From Candidatus Dactylopiibacterium sp. (GTDB taxonomy: Bacteria > Pseudomonadota > Gammaproteobacteria > Burkholderiales > Rhodocyclaceae), in contig JAVHXQ010000003.1 in the NCBI GenBank assembly GCA_031119555.1, positions 1 through 64,000 on the forward strand: a stretch of 64,000 nt of DNA, given 5' to 3'. Made by a program: the position numbers and the translations under genes. Below are positions 24,998-34,253 of the stretch, piece after piece; the stretch's first letter is position 1; every line of letters starts with the position of its first letter. The notes beneath the pieces were generated by a model. It was not told the DNA's origin. It saw nothing but the letters and a program-made list of their open reading frames with translations, and did not search any database.

Positions 24998-25010
24998 GCA
25001 ACCGTGTTGC
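24998..25010. promoter_or_regulatory. Inverted repeat GCAAC-CGT-GTTGC before DUF2796 operon
   Basis: A perfect 5-bp inverted repeat with a 3-bp spacer lies 55 nt upstream of the DUF2796 start, in the only non-coding stretch available for a promoter. It could be an operator. It does not clearly match the AT-rich Zur consensus known from gamma-proteobacteria, so a Zur call is not made. Confidence 0.35.
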
Positions 25011-25016
25011 GTTTGC

Positions 25017-25994
25017 TCACGGGCGCAGCAGGATCTTGCCGTGCCGGCCCGGGCACACGCTCGCGGCTGCCGCGGCGGTGACATCGCCGAGGTCGAAGAT
25101 GCCCTCCACGGGCAGGCGCAGCTCGCCGCTGGCGGCGCGCGCGAGGAGTTCCGCGACGAGGCGGCGCTTGTCCGCCACGGGCATCTCGGCGCTGGTCTTG
25201 CTGCCCCAGAAGCCCTTCACGGTCGCGCGCTTGAAGATCATGTCGCCCGAGCCGATGTGCATGGATTCCCCGCTCAGCGCGCCGAAGGACACGAGCGTGC
25301 CGCCTTCGCCGAGCTGGCGCAGCAGCGCGCCGCTGGCCGAGCCGCCCACCGAATCGACGGCGGCGGCGATCGGTGCCCCGCGCGTGGCGGCCTCGACGGC
25401 CTCGGCCCAGTCGGGCGCGCTCGTGGCGATCACGTTGTCGATGCCCAGCGCGCGCAGCGCCGCGATGCCTTCCTCGCTGCGCACGAGGCTCACGACGTGC
25501 AGGCCGCGCGCGGCGGCCAGCATCGCCAGCGCCTTGCCGACCGCGCCGCCGGCGGCGTTCTGGAGTATCCACGCGCCTTCCGGCAGGTCGAGGAACTCCA
25601 GCAGCATCAGGGCGCTCAGCGGCATCGCGACGACTTGCGCGGCGAGCTCGTCGGGCAGTGTGTCCGGCATCGGGATCACCATGCGCGCGGGCGCGACGAA
25701 ATACTCGGCCCAGCTGCCATGAACCGAGGCCGCGCTCACGCGCTGGCCCACCCGCAGGCCCTCGACGCCTTCGCCGAGCGCATCGACCACCCCGGTGCCC
25801 TCGCTGCCGGCGATGGCGGGCAGCACGGGCTTGTAGCCGTAGCGGCCGCGGATCGTCCACAGATCGTGGTTGTGGACGGTGGCGAGCGTGGTGCGGATGC
25901 GCACCTCGCCGGCGGCCGGCGTGGGCACCGGGCTGTCGCCGCAGTGGAGAACTTCGGCCGGATCGCCGAATACGTCGTGGAGTGCGCTGCGCAT
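25017..25994 (-). CDS. Quinone-oxidoreductase-like MDR protein
   Basis: 325 aa from ATG 25994. Zinc-free MDR: the N-terminal GroES-like half has ATVHNHDLWTIRGRYGYKP and IAGSEGTGVVDALGEGV. The nucleotide fold has WILQNAAGGAVGKALAMLAA, with NAAGGAVG in place of the usual AAAGGVG, and a late SVGGSASGALLRQL. It resembles trans-2-enoyl-CoA reductase/MECR-like and quinone-oxidoreductase branches. No pathway partner is adjacent, and 72 nt separate it from the DUF2796 start downstream. Confidence 0.75.
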   Translation of the reverse strand: MRSALHDVFGDPAEVLHCGDSPVPTPAAGEVRIRTTLATVHNHDLWTIRGRYGYKPVLPAIAGSEGTGVVDALGEGVEGLRVGQRVSAASVHGSWAEYFVAPARMVIPMPDTLPDELAAQVVAMPLSALMLLEFLDLPEGAWILQNAAGGAVGKALAMLAAARGLHVVSLVRSEEGIAALRALGIDNVIATSAPDWAEAVEAATRGAPIAAAVDSVGGSASGALLRQLGEGGTLVSFGALSGESMHIGSGDMIFKRATVKGFWGSKTSAEMPVADKRRLVAELLARAASGELRLPVEGIFDLGDVTAAAAASVCPGRHGKILLRP

Positions 25995-26124
25995 GGGGGG
26001 CTCCTGGCGGGCACCGGCCGCGGGGACCGGCGATGGACGGGCCCCCATGCTACCAGCGCCGCCGGCGCCGCTCATGCCCGCGCCGGCGCGGGGCGGGGCG
26101 GGCGAGGCGGGGCCCGGCCGGGGC

Positions 26125-27138
26125 TCAGTCGCGCGGTGGCGCGACGGGCTCGCCGCCGAGGCGCCGCCACAGCCATGCAAGGCTGCGGCGCAGATCGGGC
26201 AGGCTGGGGCGCGCTTCGACGGGGACGGCGCGGAAGCCTTGCGGCGTGCGTTGGGCGAGGGCGAAATTGAAGGTGTAGTGCGGCTCCTGCCCCATGCGCA
26301 GATCGCTGATGACGAGCGTGCCGGTCTGCTCGCGCAGGCGGTAGAAGCCGTGGCTGAACCACTGCATGCGCGCGAGTTCCCAGTTGCCGGGCAGCGCCCC
26401 GGCCAGCTCGCGCTGCTGGGCAAACGCGTCGAAACGGATGCCTGGTTCGCGATCCAGGAGGGAGCGGAAGCCTTCGTGGTAGCGGCCGTCGGGTGACATC
26501 GCGAGCACGCGCCAGAGCACGGTGTTGAACGGTGTCGGCGTGACGAGCAGGCGCTCCGCGCGGATGCCCTGGCGTGCAAGCTCGGCTTGCGCCAGATCGC
26601 GCACGTGCGCCTGCGCCCCCACGCTCCAGGCCAGGTAGAGCGTGCTCAGCAGCAGCCCCGCCTGGTTGCCGCGCAGCCCGCGTGGCGTGCGCAGCGCGAG
26701 GGCGGCGATCACCCCCGCGAGCAGGGGCAGGGTGTACAGCGGATCGATGATGAAGACGCTGCCGACCGCGAAGGGGTGGTCCGTGAAGGGCAGCCCCAGC
26801 TGCGTGCCATACACGGTCATGAGATCGAGCAGCGGATGCGTGACGAGGATCAGCCACACCGCCAGCCACCACGCGCGGAAGTCTTCCGCCTCGCGCCACA
26901 GGCGGGCGACCAGCCAGGCCAGGGCGGGTGCGAGCAGCGTGAGATAGAACAGCGCATGACTTTCCGTGCGGTGGAAGGTCATGTTGCGGATCGGGTCGCC
27001 GTGATCGACGAAGGCGTCGAGATCGGGCAGGGTGCCGAGCACGGCGCCGGTGAGAGCGGCCTTCCAGGGCGCGGTGCGGCGCCCGCGCACGGCGAGGCCC
27101 ACGGCGGCGCCCAGCGCGATCTGGGTCAGGGAGTCCAT
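26125..27138 (-). CDS. Membrane-bound metal-dependent hydrolase (YdjM/COG1988-like)
   Basis: 337 aa from the ATG at 27138, chosen because MDSLTQIALGAAVG is the usual family start. Visible landmarks are GTLPDLDAFVDHGDP, TFHRTESHALFYL and LVTHPLLDLMTVYGTQ, whose His and Asp residues form the putative metal site, followed by several membrane segments and a soluble tail. The family is known as LexA-regulated membrane-bound hydrolases in enterobacteria, with no defined substrate. It is a single gene. Confidence 0.82.
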   Translation of the reverse strand: MDSLTQIALGAAVGLAVRGRRTAPWKAALTGAVLGTLPDLDAFVDHGDPIRNMTFHRTESHALFYLTLLAPALAWLVARLWREAEDFRAWWLAVWLILVTHPLLDLMTVYGTQLGLPFTDHPFAVGSVFIIDPLYTLPLLAGVIAALALRTPRGLRGNQAGLLLSTLYLAWSVGAQAHVRDLAQAELARQGIRAERLLVTPTPFNTVLWRVLAMSPDGRYHEGFRSLLDREPGIRFDAFAQQRELAGALPGNWELARMQWFSHGFYRLREQTGTLVISDLRMGQEPHYTFNFALAQRTPQGFRAVPVEARPSLPDLRRSLAWLWRRLGGEPVAPPRD

Positions 27139-27281
27139 GGCGCGCAGCATGCCATGGGCCGCCGGCCGGCGTCATGCGCGCCCGCTTGCCGGCGAGGGCA
27201 AAAGCGGTCGCGGCCGGGCCGGCTTGCTGGCATCATGTTTCGCGTCACACGCATTCCTTACGCTCACAGAAAGGTGTTGCC

Positions 27282-27857
27282 ATGGCAGACAAACCGCGTT
27301 TGAACATCATCATCGCGAGCACCCGTCCCGGCCGTGTGGGGCCGGTCTTCGCGAACTGGTTCCATGAAGTGGCGCAGGCGCACGGCGGCTTCGAGGCCGT
27401 GCTGGTGGACCTGGCCGACTTCGCGCTGCCGGTGTACGACGAACCCAACCATCCCCGCCTGCAGCAGTACACGAAGGCGCACACCCGGCGCTGGGCCGAG
27501 AGCGTGGCGGCGGGCGACGCTTACGTGTTCGTGATGCCGGAGTACAACTTCAATCCGCCGCCTTCGCTGCTCAATGCGCTGCAATACGTCTACAACGAAT
27601 GGAACTACAAGCCCGCGAGCTTCGTGAGCTATGCCTTCGTGTCCGGCGGGCTGCGCGCGGTGCAGGAGATCAAGCCGCTGCTGACCTCGCTCAAGATCGT
27701 GCCGCTCGTGGAGCAGGTCATGGTGCCGATGTTCACGCAGCATCTGGCCGAGGACGGCGCGTTCACGCCGACCGAGCTGCACACCACCTCGGCCACCGCC
27801 ACGCTCGACGAGCTGCTGCGCTGGACGAAGGCGCTGCGCCCCCTGCGCGAAGCCTGA
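27282..27857 (+). CDS. NADPH-dependent FMN reductase
   Basis: 191 aa flavodoxin-like protein. The FMN phosphate loop is IIASTRPGRVGP near residues 9-20, and VMPEYNFNPPPSLLNALQYV is the typical YNxxxPxxLKNAxDY-like segment, here with PPSL in place of the usual Lys-containing version. It would reduce FMN, quinones or azo compounds. Start ATG 27282 is preceded by AGAAAGGTG. Codons 3-7 hold a CAAAC-N3-GTTTG sequence that matches a PsrA-type half-site arrangement, possibly by chance. Confidence 0.82.
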   Translation: MADKPRLNIIIASTRPGRVGPVFANWFHEVAQAHGGFEAVLVDLADFALPVYDEPNHPRLQQYTKAHTRRWAESVAAGDAYVFVMPEYNFNPPPSLLNALQYVYNEWNYKPASFVSYAFVSGGLRAVQEIKPLLTSLKIVPLVEQVMVPMFTQHLAEDGAFTPTELHTTSATATLDELLRWTKALRPLREA

Positions 27858-27954
27858 GCGCCGCAAGGCCCTTGCCGCCGGCCGCCCCGTCGGGCGCGCC
27901 GGCACCCCCGTTCCGCCCGGCCTTGCCGGCGCTGCGTTTCACCGGAGGATTCCC

Positions 27955-28554
27955 ATGCCCACGTTGCGTGCCCTGTTGCTGGCGCTGAGCCTGCTCGTGC
28001 TGGGTGGCTGCGGCTACAACCAGATCCAGATCAACGACGAAGGCGTGAAGTCGGCCTGGGCCGAAGTGCTCAACCAGTACAAGCGCCGCGCGGACCTCGT
28101 GCCCAATCTCGTCAACGTGGTGCGGGGCTACGCCGACCACGAACGCGAGGTGTTGACCCGCGTGACCGAGGCCCGCGCCAGCGTGGGCGGCCTCAACGTG
28201 ACGCCGGAGCTGCTCGACGATCCGGCCGCGCTCGCGCGTTTCCAGCAGGCCCAGGGCGCGCTGTCGGGGGCGCTGTCGCGCCTGCTGGTGGTCAGCGAGA
28301 ACTATCCGCAGCTCAAGGCCGACGCCAGCTTCCGCGATCTGCAGGCCCAGCTCGAAGGCACCGAGAACCGCATCACCGTGGCGCGCAACCGCTTCATCCA
28401 GGCCGTGGAGCAGTACAACATCGGCGTGCGCACCTTCCCGAACAACCTCACGGCGCGGCTCATGGGCTATCAGCCCAAGGCGAGCTTCACGGTGGAGAAC
28501 GAGGCCGCCATCAGCAACGCCCCCGCGGTGAACTTCGGCAGCGGCCCGCGCTGA
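27955..28554 (+). CDS. LemA-family lipoprotein
   Basis: 199 aa. The N-terminus has a lipobox (LLVLGGCGYNQIQ), so it is probably a lipoprotein. The core matches LemA: LNQYKRRADLVPNLVNVVRGYADHE, then VTEARASVGG and SENYPQLKADASFRDLQAQLE, forming a helical coiled bundle. LemA proteins are commonly followed by TPM-domain proteins, as here, and their function is poorly defined. It is first of three tightly packed genes. Confidence 0.9.
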   Translation: MPTLRALLLALSLLVLGGCGYNQIQINDEGVKSAWAEVLNQYKRRADLVPNLVNVVRGYADHEREVLTRVTEARASVGGLNVTPELLDDPAALARFQQAQGALSGALSRLLVVSENYPQLKADASFRDLQAQLEGTENRITVARNRFIQAVEQYNIGVRTFPNNLTARLMGYQPKASFTVENEAAISNAPAVNFGSGPR

Positions 28555-28555
28555 G

Positions 28556-29305
28556 ATGCGCCGTCTGCTGCTCGTCTTCTGCCTCGCGCTGACGGCGGCC
28601 CTCGCCCAGGCGCAGGTCGCCGTGCCGCCGCTGAGCGGGCGCGTCGTGGATCTTACCGGCGCGTTGTCGACCGCCGCGCGCGAAGATCTCGCCGCGCGCC
28701 TGGCCGTCATCGAGCGCGACCGTGGCAGCCAGGTGGCGATCCTGCTGCTGCCGACGGTACAGCCTGAGGGGCTGGAAGCCTTCGGCATCCGCGTGGCGGA
28801 CGCCTGGAAGCTCGGCCGCGCGGGCGTGGACGACGGCGCGATCCTGCTCGTCGCGCTGCAGGACAGGCGCTTGCGCATCGAGGTGGGACGCGGGCTGGAA
28901 GGGGCCGTGCCCGACGCCGTGGCCAAGCGCATCGTGGCCGACACCATCACGCCCTACTTCCAGCGCGGCGATTTTCACGGCGGCCTGGCGGCGGGCGTGG
29001 ATGCCCTCGCCGCGCGCATCGGGGCCGAGGCCCTGCCGCCCCCCGTGCCGCCGCGCGAGGTTGCCGGCCCGGCGCTGCCGCTGCCGCTGCCCTGGCTTGT
29101 CGTCGGCCTGTTCTTCGTGCTGGCCGCGCTGGGCGTGGCCGTCACCGACGGCAGCCTTTACAGCCAGGGCGGTCGTCGCCGTGGCGGGGGCGGCTTTCCG
29201 CCCGGCGGCGGCTGGGGTGGCGGAGGCGGTGGGCGCGGCGGCGGCGGTGGTTTTCGCGGCGGCGGTGGCGGGTTCGGGGGCGGCGGTGCTTCGGGAGGCT
29301 GGTAG
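28556..29305 (+). CDS. TPM-domain (YgcG-like) exported protein with glycine-rich tail
   Basis: 249 aa. Signal peptide (LLLVFCLALTAALAQAQ), then the TPM domain at about 28-160 with VVDLTGALSTAAREDLAARL, DRGSQVAILLLPTVQPE, DDGAILLVALQDRRLRIEVG and FQRGDFHGGLAAGVDAL. One membrane segment near 182-203 precedes a Gly/Arg/Ser low-complexity tail of about 45 residues ending in GW. YgcG proteins are linked to envelope or photosystem-repair-like roles. The start is 1 nt after the lemA stop. Confidence 0.88.
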   Translation: MRRLLLVFCLALTAALAQAQVAVPPLSGRVVDLTGALSTAAREDLAARLAVIERDRGSQVAILLLPTVQPEGLEAFGIRVADAWKLGRAGVDDGAILLVALQDRRLRIEVGRGLEGAVPDAVAKRIVADTITPYFQRGDFHGGLAAGVDALAARIGAEALPPPVPPREVAGPALPLPLPWLVVGLFFVLAALGVAVTDGSLYSQGGRRRGGGGFPPGGGWGGGGGGRGGGGGFRGGGGGFGGGGASGGW

Positions 29306-29806
29306 ATGAAACGCCTGCAGCAGATCTGGCGCCATCTGTGGCGCGGAGAGCGCGAAATGCGGCGCGCCTTCGGGGCCGCCGTGCGCGAGCGCATCGCCAC
29401 GGCGGTGGAGGCCGCCGAGCGGCAGCATCGCGGCGAGTTGCGCGTGCTCGTGCAAGGCGGGCTGGGCTGGCGCGCGCTGGGCGCCGTGCCCGACAGCCGC
29501 GCGCTCGCGCTGGCGCATTTCGCCCGCCAGGGGGTGTGGGATACCGCCGAGAACGCCGGCGTGCTGGTCTATGTGCTGCTGGCCGAGCACCGCGTCGAGA
29601 TCGTCGCCGACCGGGGCATCGCGGCCCGCGTGCCGCAGACGGAATGGGACGCCATCGTGGCGCGCGCGCTGCCGCTTTTCGCGGCCGGTGACGCGCCCGC
29701 CGGGTTGCTGCGGCTCCTGAGTGAAGTGGGCGACCTGCTCGCGACGCATTTCCCCGCGCGCGGTGAGCATCCCAATGAGTTGCCCGACGCGCCCATCCTG
29801 CTCTGA
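29306..29806 (+). CDS. Second TPM-domain protein
   Basis: 166 aa, beginning directly after the previous stop codon. It has no signal peptide and its TPM core reads FARQGVWDTAENAGVLVYVL, EHRVEIVADRGIAARV and EWDAIVARALPLFAAGD, so the domain is shorter than in the first copy. It is probably membrane-peripheral or cytosolic and acts with the LemA and YgcG-like proteins. The lemA-TPM-TPM order is common in proteobacteria. Confidence 0.86.
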   Translation: MKRLQQIWRHLWRGEREMRRAFGAAVRERIATAVEAAERQHRGELRVLVQGGLGWRALGAVPDSRALALAHFARQGVWDTAENAGVLVYVLLAEHRVEIVADRGIAARVPQTEWDAIVARALPLFAAGDAPAGLLRLLSEVGDLLATHFPARGEHPNELPDAPILL

Positions 29807-29896
29807 GCCCGCCGGATTACGCGACCGGAAACGGGAGGCGCGCGCGCCACGCGGCGCGTAAGCTGCAAGCGTCTTTTGCCACCGGGGAGTCCTCGC

Positions 29897-30964
29897 ATGA
29901 ATCCGTCCGCCAGTCCGTCACCGGGTGATGAGGCCCGCTGGGCCGCGGTCTGCGCGCGCGACGCGGGCGCGGATGGCGCGTTCGTGTATGCCGTCCTGAC
30001 CACGGGCGTGTACTGCCGGCCCTCGTGCCACGCGCGCCGGGCGCGGCGCGAGAACGTGCGCTTCTTCGAGGCCCCGGCGGACGCCGAGCGCGCGGGCTTC
30101 CGGGCCTGCCTGCGGTGCCGCCCCGCCGCCGCCCCGCGCGCGCAACGCGAAGCCGCCCTCGTGGCCCAGGCCTGCCACCTCATCGAGACGGCCGAAGGCA
30201 TTCCCGACCTGGCGGCGCTGGCGGCGCGCCTGGGCGTGGGCGTGTCGCCATTGCAGCGCCTGTTCAAGGCACACCTCGGGCTCACCCCGCGCGCCTACGC
30301 GGCGGGCCTGCGCGCCGGGCGCGTGCGCGGCGCCCTGCGGGGCGGAGCCCCCGTGTCGGCCGCGCTGTTCGAGGCGGGCTTCCAGGCCGGCAGCCGCTTC
30401 TATGCACAGGCGGATGCCATGCTGGGCATGTCGCCCGCGCGCTTTCGCGCCGGCGGCAAGGGGGAGCGCATCCGCTTTGCGCTGGCCCGGTGCGCGCTTG
30501 GCGCGCTGCTGGTGGCCGCGAGCGAGCGCGGTCTCTGCGCGATCGCACTCGGCGATTCGCCCGAAGCCCTGCTGCGCGATTTCCAGGACGATTTCCACGC
30601 GGCGCAGCTCGTGGGCGCCGACGAGCCGTTCGAAGCCTGGGTGGCGCAGGTCGTGCGGCTGGTGGAGACGCCGGCGCTGGGGCTCGGCTTGCCGCTGGAC
30701 CTGCGCGGCACGGTCTTCCAGTTGCGCGTGTGGCGCGCGCTCGGCGAGATCCCTCCCGGCCAGACCCTGAGTTACACCGAGCTGGCCCGGCGCGTGGGCG
30801 CGCCGGCAGCGGTGCGCGCCGTGGCGAGCGCCTGCGCGGCGAACCGCCTCGCGGTGGCCGTACCGTGTCACCGCGTGCTGCGCATCGACGGCCAGCCCGG
30901 CGGCTACCGCTGGGGGCTCGCGCGCAAGCTGGATCTGATCTCGCGCGAAGCGGAGCCGGGCTGA
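29897..30964 (+). CDS. ada: Bifunctional Ada: AraC-type regulator and O6-methylguanine-DNA methyltransferase
   Basis: 355 aa from ATG 29897. The N-terminal zinc domain takes methyl groups from phosphotriesters: GVYCRPSCHARR (C40, C44) with CLRC further on. An AraC-type HTH follows (AALAARLGVGVSPLQRLFKA), and the C-terminal domain carries the alkyl-acceptor C324 in VPCHRVLR. Methylated Ada would activate this operon. Its stop overlaps the AlkA start (TGATG), so the two are cotranscribed. The HTH second half is somewhat diverged (RGGAPVSAALFEAGFQAG). Confidence 0.93.
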   Translation: MNPSASPSPGDEARWAAVCARDAGADGAFVYAVLTTGVYCRPSCHARRARRENVRFFEAPADAERAGFRACLRCRPAAAPRAQREAALVAQACHLIETAEGIPDLAALAARLGVGVSPLQRLFKAHLGLTPRAYAAGLRAGRVRGALRGGAPVSAALFEAGFQAGSRFYAQADAMLGMSPARFRAGGKGERIRFALARCALGALLVAASERGLCAIALGDSPEALLRDFQDDFHAAQLVGADEPFEAWVAQVVRLVETPALGLGLPLDLRGTVFQLRVWRALGEIPPGQTLSYTELARRVGAPAAVRAVASACAANRLAVAVPCHRVLRIDGQPGGYRWGLARKLDLISREAEPG

Positions 30965-31845
30965 TGCCGTCGTGCGTGCTGCCCTTGCCCGAGGGTTTCC
31001 GTGCGCGCGATCTTTTTGCCTTTCACGGCCGTGACGCGAGCGCGCTGGCCGAAACCGTGCAGGCCGGCAGCCTGCGCAAGGGCATCGTGTGGCAGGGGCG
31101 CCCGGCCGTGCTGATGCTCACGCTCACGCCCGCCGAGGCCCGCGCGACGCTCACGGGGGCGGCGGGCGAGGGGGAGGCGCGCGCGCTGCTGCCGCTCGTG
31201 CGTCGCATGCTGGGGCTTGCGCAAGCCGTGGAAACCTTCGAGGCAACGCATGCCGCGCATGCGCAGATCGGAGCCCTGATTGCGCGTCAGCGCGGCTTGC
31301 GCGTGCCTGCCACCGCGACGCCGTTCGAAGCTTTGTCATGGGCGATCACGGGGCAGCAGATCAGCCTGGCGGCGGCCTTGTCGCTGCGGCGGCGGTTGAT
31401 TCTTGCGTGCGGGCTGCGCGCAGACGGCCTGGGCTGCTACCCCGACGCTGCCGCGATCCTGGCCCTCGCCCCCGCCGCCTTGCGCGAAGCCGGCTTTTCG
31501 GCCGCCAAGGCCGCCACCCTGCGAACCGTGGCCACGGCCGTGGCGGACGGAGCCCTGCCGCTGGACGACTGGAGCGAGGCGCTGCCGTCCGATGCGGCGC
31601 AGCGCCTGCTGGCCTGCCGGGGCGTGGGGCCATGGACCGTGGACTACACCTTGTTGAGAGGATTCGGCTGGCTGGATGGCTCGCTCCATGGCGACGCCGC
31701 GGTGCGCCGCGCGTTGCAGCGGGTACTCGGTCTGGACGCGCGCCCCGACGCGGAGACGACCCGGCGCTGGCTTTTGCCCTTCGCCCCGTGGCGCGCACTG
31801 GTGGGGGCGCATCTGTGGGCAAGCCTTGCCGACGGCGCCGGCTAG
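30964..31845 (+). CDS. alkA: DNA-3-methyladenine glycosylase II
   Basis: 293 aa. The HhH-GPD region is LLACRGVGPWTVDYTLLRGF followed by LDGSLHGDAAVRRALQRVL, with the Asp of HGD as the expected catalytic acid. ATPFEALSWAITGQQISLAAA is the preceding family block. It excises 3-methyladenine and similar alkylated bases. It overlaps ada by one base; the pair forms an adaptive-response unit. Confidence 0.92.
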   Translation: MPSCVLPLPEGFRARDLFAFHGRDASALAETVQAGSLRKGIVWQGRPAVLMLTLTPAEARATLTGAAGEGEARALLPLVRRMLGLAQAVETFEATHAAHAQIGALIARQRGLRVPATATPFEALSWAITGQQISLAAALSLRRRLILACGLRADGLGCYPDAAAILALAPAALREAGFSAAKAATLRTVATAVADGALPLDDWSEALPSDAAQRLLACRGVGPWTVDYTLLRGFGWLDGSLHGDAAVRRALQRVLGLDARPDAETTRRWLLPFAPWRALVGAHLWASLADGAG

Positions 31846-32904
31846 GTGCTGCCGTTCGTCTGGAACGTCGACGCATGACGCAGCGCGGGTCTTGTGTTTG
31901 TGGTGCCTCTGCAACGTATTTCCGGCGAAGTCCGCGGACTGCCCGGATGGGACGTTGCCACGCTTCAGGCGGGAGGCGGGGCCGGTAGCCGTCGTCATGG
32001 TGGTGACGGCTGTGCGGAATTTATTCATGAAAATCAATGCTGATTCGCAGCGTCCCAGCGCCTTGCCGTGCGCAATCCTGATCACGCTTTCCGGCAGACA
32101 GCCTGGGCCGCCCCTCCGTCAAACCCGCATCCTGTCTGGTCCCTAGGTAGACACCCCGAGTGGGCGGACGCAAGGCGGTGCGTTATTGCTGTGACCGTTC
32201 GTCGTCTCGATATGGAAAATCATGTCGCAAAGGTCTAGCGGAAAATCTGGCGTTCAGGGGCCTCACGGCGGCGCCATGAAGGCGCAGGGGCGCCTGGCCG
32301 CATCGCGACCGCGCGGCGCGAGGGGCGGGGCGCATTTCCGTGCGGAGCCGCCGCGGCATTGCGGGGTATGCGGGACGACGCACGGCGGTGTCTGTGCCAG
32401 GCGTTGCGCGAGAGAGGTGGGGCCGGGGGCAGGGCGCAATCCGGCATTGCGCGCTGCCGGCGGCAAGGTGGCGCGTGGCCCGGAGGCGGTGGCCGCGCAT
32501 CTCGCTTGTCAACGAGGCGGCGTGCCCGCGCGCCCGGGCCGGCAGGCACCAGCCGGCGTGGCGTGGCGCGGCCTGCCGGCGTTGCGGGCCGTTGTACGCG
32601 CGGCGCTCCGCGCGCCCGCGGCCGGCGTTGCTGTCGCAAGGGGTGCTTCGTGCTGCGATAAAGCAATAGCTGTACCAACATGGAGCGGGTCGCAATGCTT
32701 CCGCCCCTTGCAGCGTTGCATTCAGCGCACTTGAAAGGGAGTTTTGTTGCTGAATTGATGAAAAAAGTGGGGGTAATCCCTAGTTTTTGATCCAAATAGA
32801 GCGGATTGGGAGCGCTAGGAACTATTTTTTTTAACACTGGTCCAGAAGGGCATATGTGATGCCGGGCCAGCATCCGGTCATCGATTCAGGGAAGGATTTC
32901 CGTT
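31846..32904. other. 1.06-kb region without a supported gene
   Basis: No protein, tRNA or rRNA can be supported. Reading frames here are Arg/Ala/Pro-rich on both strands without family resemblance. A 7-bp inverted repeat AGCCGTC-N11-GACGGCT at 31987-32011 lies about 140 nt after alkA. From about 32680 to 32860 the composition drops to clearly AT-rich, with runs such as TGAAAAAAG and eight T at 32825-32832. This looks like a long leader or promoter zone for the antiporter-like gene at 32905, or a decayed segment. Confidence 0.5.
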
Positions 32905-34164
32905 TTGTCTGTCACCACCATCGAGATCCTCGCCGCCATCCTGTTCGCGCTGGCACTGGTTCACACCTTTTCCACGCGCGTTTTCGAGCGCCTCGCACAT
33001 CGTTATCCGTCGCATTCGGGCCTGTTCCATCTGCTGGGAGAAGTCGAAGTCGTGTTCGGCCTCTGGGCCATGGTGCTCTTCGCGGCGATGCTGGTGCTGC
33101 AGGGGAAGGCCGCCGCGACGGACTACATCTCCTCGCGCAATTTCGTCGAACCGCTGTTCGTGTTCGCCATCATGGTGATCGCGGCGAGCAAGCCCATCAC
33201 CGATCTGGCCGCCACGCTCGTCACGGGCTTCGCGCGCCTGTTGCCGGTGCCCGCGAATCCCGGACTTTTCGTGCTGTGCATGGGGTTGCTGCCCTTGCTG
33301 GGATCCTTCATCACGGAACCCGCCGCCATGACCGTGGCGGCATTGATGTTGCGCGACCGTTTTCTGTCCGCGGGGATTTCCGAACGCTTCAAGTACGGCA
33401 TCGTGGGCGTGCTCTTCGTCAATATTTCCATCGGCGGGGTGCTCACGGCATACGCGGCGCCGCCCGTTCTGATGGTGGTCGGCGCCTGGGGCTGGGACAG
33501 CGCCTACATGCTCACCCACTTCGGCTGGAAGGCCGCCCTGGCGGTCGTGATCAATTCCGTGGCGCTGACCTTCGTGTTCCGTCGCGAGCTGCTGGCACTG
33601 CCGGCGGTGAGCGCCGAGGCGCGCGCGCAAGCCGCCCCGTGGCACATCACCGCGATCCATCTCGCCTTTCTGGCGGGCGTCGTCTATTTCGGCCATTACC
33701 CGGCGGTCTGCATGGGTCTGCTGATGGCCTTCATCGGCTTCGCGCACGCCTACGAGCGTCACCAGAACCGCCTCATGATCAAGGAGGCCCTGCTCGTGGC
33801 CTTCTTCCTGAGTGGTCTGGTCACGCTGGGCGGCCTGCAGGAGTGGTGGCTGCGGCCGCTGCTCGTCAGCATGAGCCAGGATGCCGTGTTCTTCGGCGCG
33901 ACGGCCCTGACGGCGATCACCGACAACGCCGCGCTGACCTATCTGGGCTCGCTGGTGGAGGGTTTGCCGGAGGGCTTCAAGTACATGCTGGTGGCCGGCG
34001 CCGTGGCCGGCGGTGGCCTGACCGTGATCGCCAACGCGCCGAATCCGGCGGGGATATCCATCCTGCGCGGGCATTTCGCGGATGAAACGGTTTCGGCGGG
34101 GCCGATGTTGCTGGCGGCCTTGCCGCCCACCGTCGTCGCCATGGCCGCGCTCTGGCTGCTCTGA
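32905..34164 (+). CDS. Putative Na+/H+ antiporter (PF07399-type), UUG start
   Basis: 419 aa with about eleven membrane segments. The start is TTG 32905, supported by AGGGAAGGA ending 8 nt upstream; no ATG lies nearby in frame. Family-like blocks are LLPLLGSFITEPAAMTVAAL, NISIGGVLTAYAAPPVLMV and ATALTAITDNAALTYLGSLV, with polar and acidic residues in membrane segments as in NhaD/arsenite-type carriers, then GGLTVIANAPNPAGISIL. It is a probable cation/proton exchanger; specificity is unknown. Confidence 0.8.
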   Translation: MSVTTIEILAAILFALALVHTFSTRVFERLAHRYPSHSGLFHLLGEVEVVFGLWAMVLFAAMLVLQGKAAATDYISSRNFVEPLFVFAIMVIAASKPITDLAATLVTGFARLLPVPANPGLFVLCMGLLPLLGSFITEPAAMTVAALMLRDRFLSAGISERFKYGIVGVLFVNISIGGVLTAYAAPPVLMVVGAWGWDSAYMLTHFGWKAALAVVINSVALTFVFRRELLALPAVSAEARAQAAPWHITAIHLAFLAGVVYFGHYPAVCMGLLMAFIGFAHAYERHQNRLMIKEALLVAFFLSGLVTLGGLQEWWLRPLLVSMSQDAVFFGATALTAITDNAALTYLGSLVEGLPEGFKYMLVAGAVAGGGLTVIANAPNPAGISILRGHFADETVSAGPMLLAALPPTVVAMAALWLL

Positions 34165-34253
34165 GCACGGCGGTGATAAGGGCAGGGGGCGGAAATGGGC
34201 GGTCCCCGCCCCGCCCGGCAGGAAATCAGTAATCAAGACAGACAGAGGAGACC

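Noticed and set aside
29158-29300. Gly-rich GGC/GGT tract as a possible repeat element
   Set aside because: It is the coding glycine-rich tail of the YgcG-like protein, common in that family, not an independent repeat.
32183-32695. 170-aa frame on the minus strand in the gene-free kilobase
   Set aside because: Low-complexity Arg/Ala/Pro composition, no ribosome site and no recognisable domain; overlapping frames on the other strand look the same.
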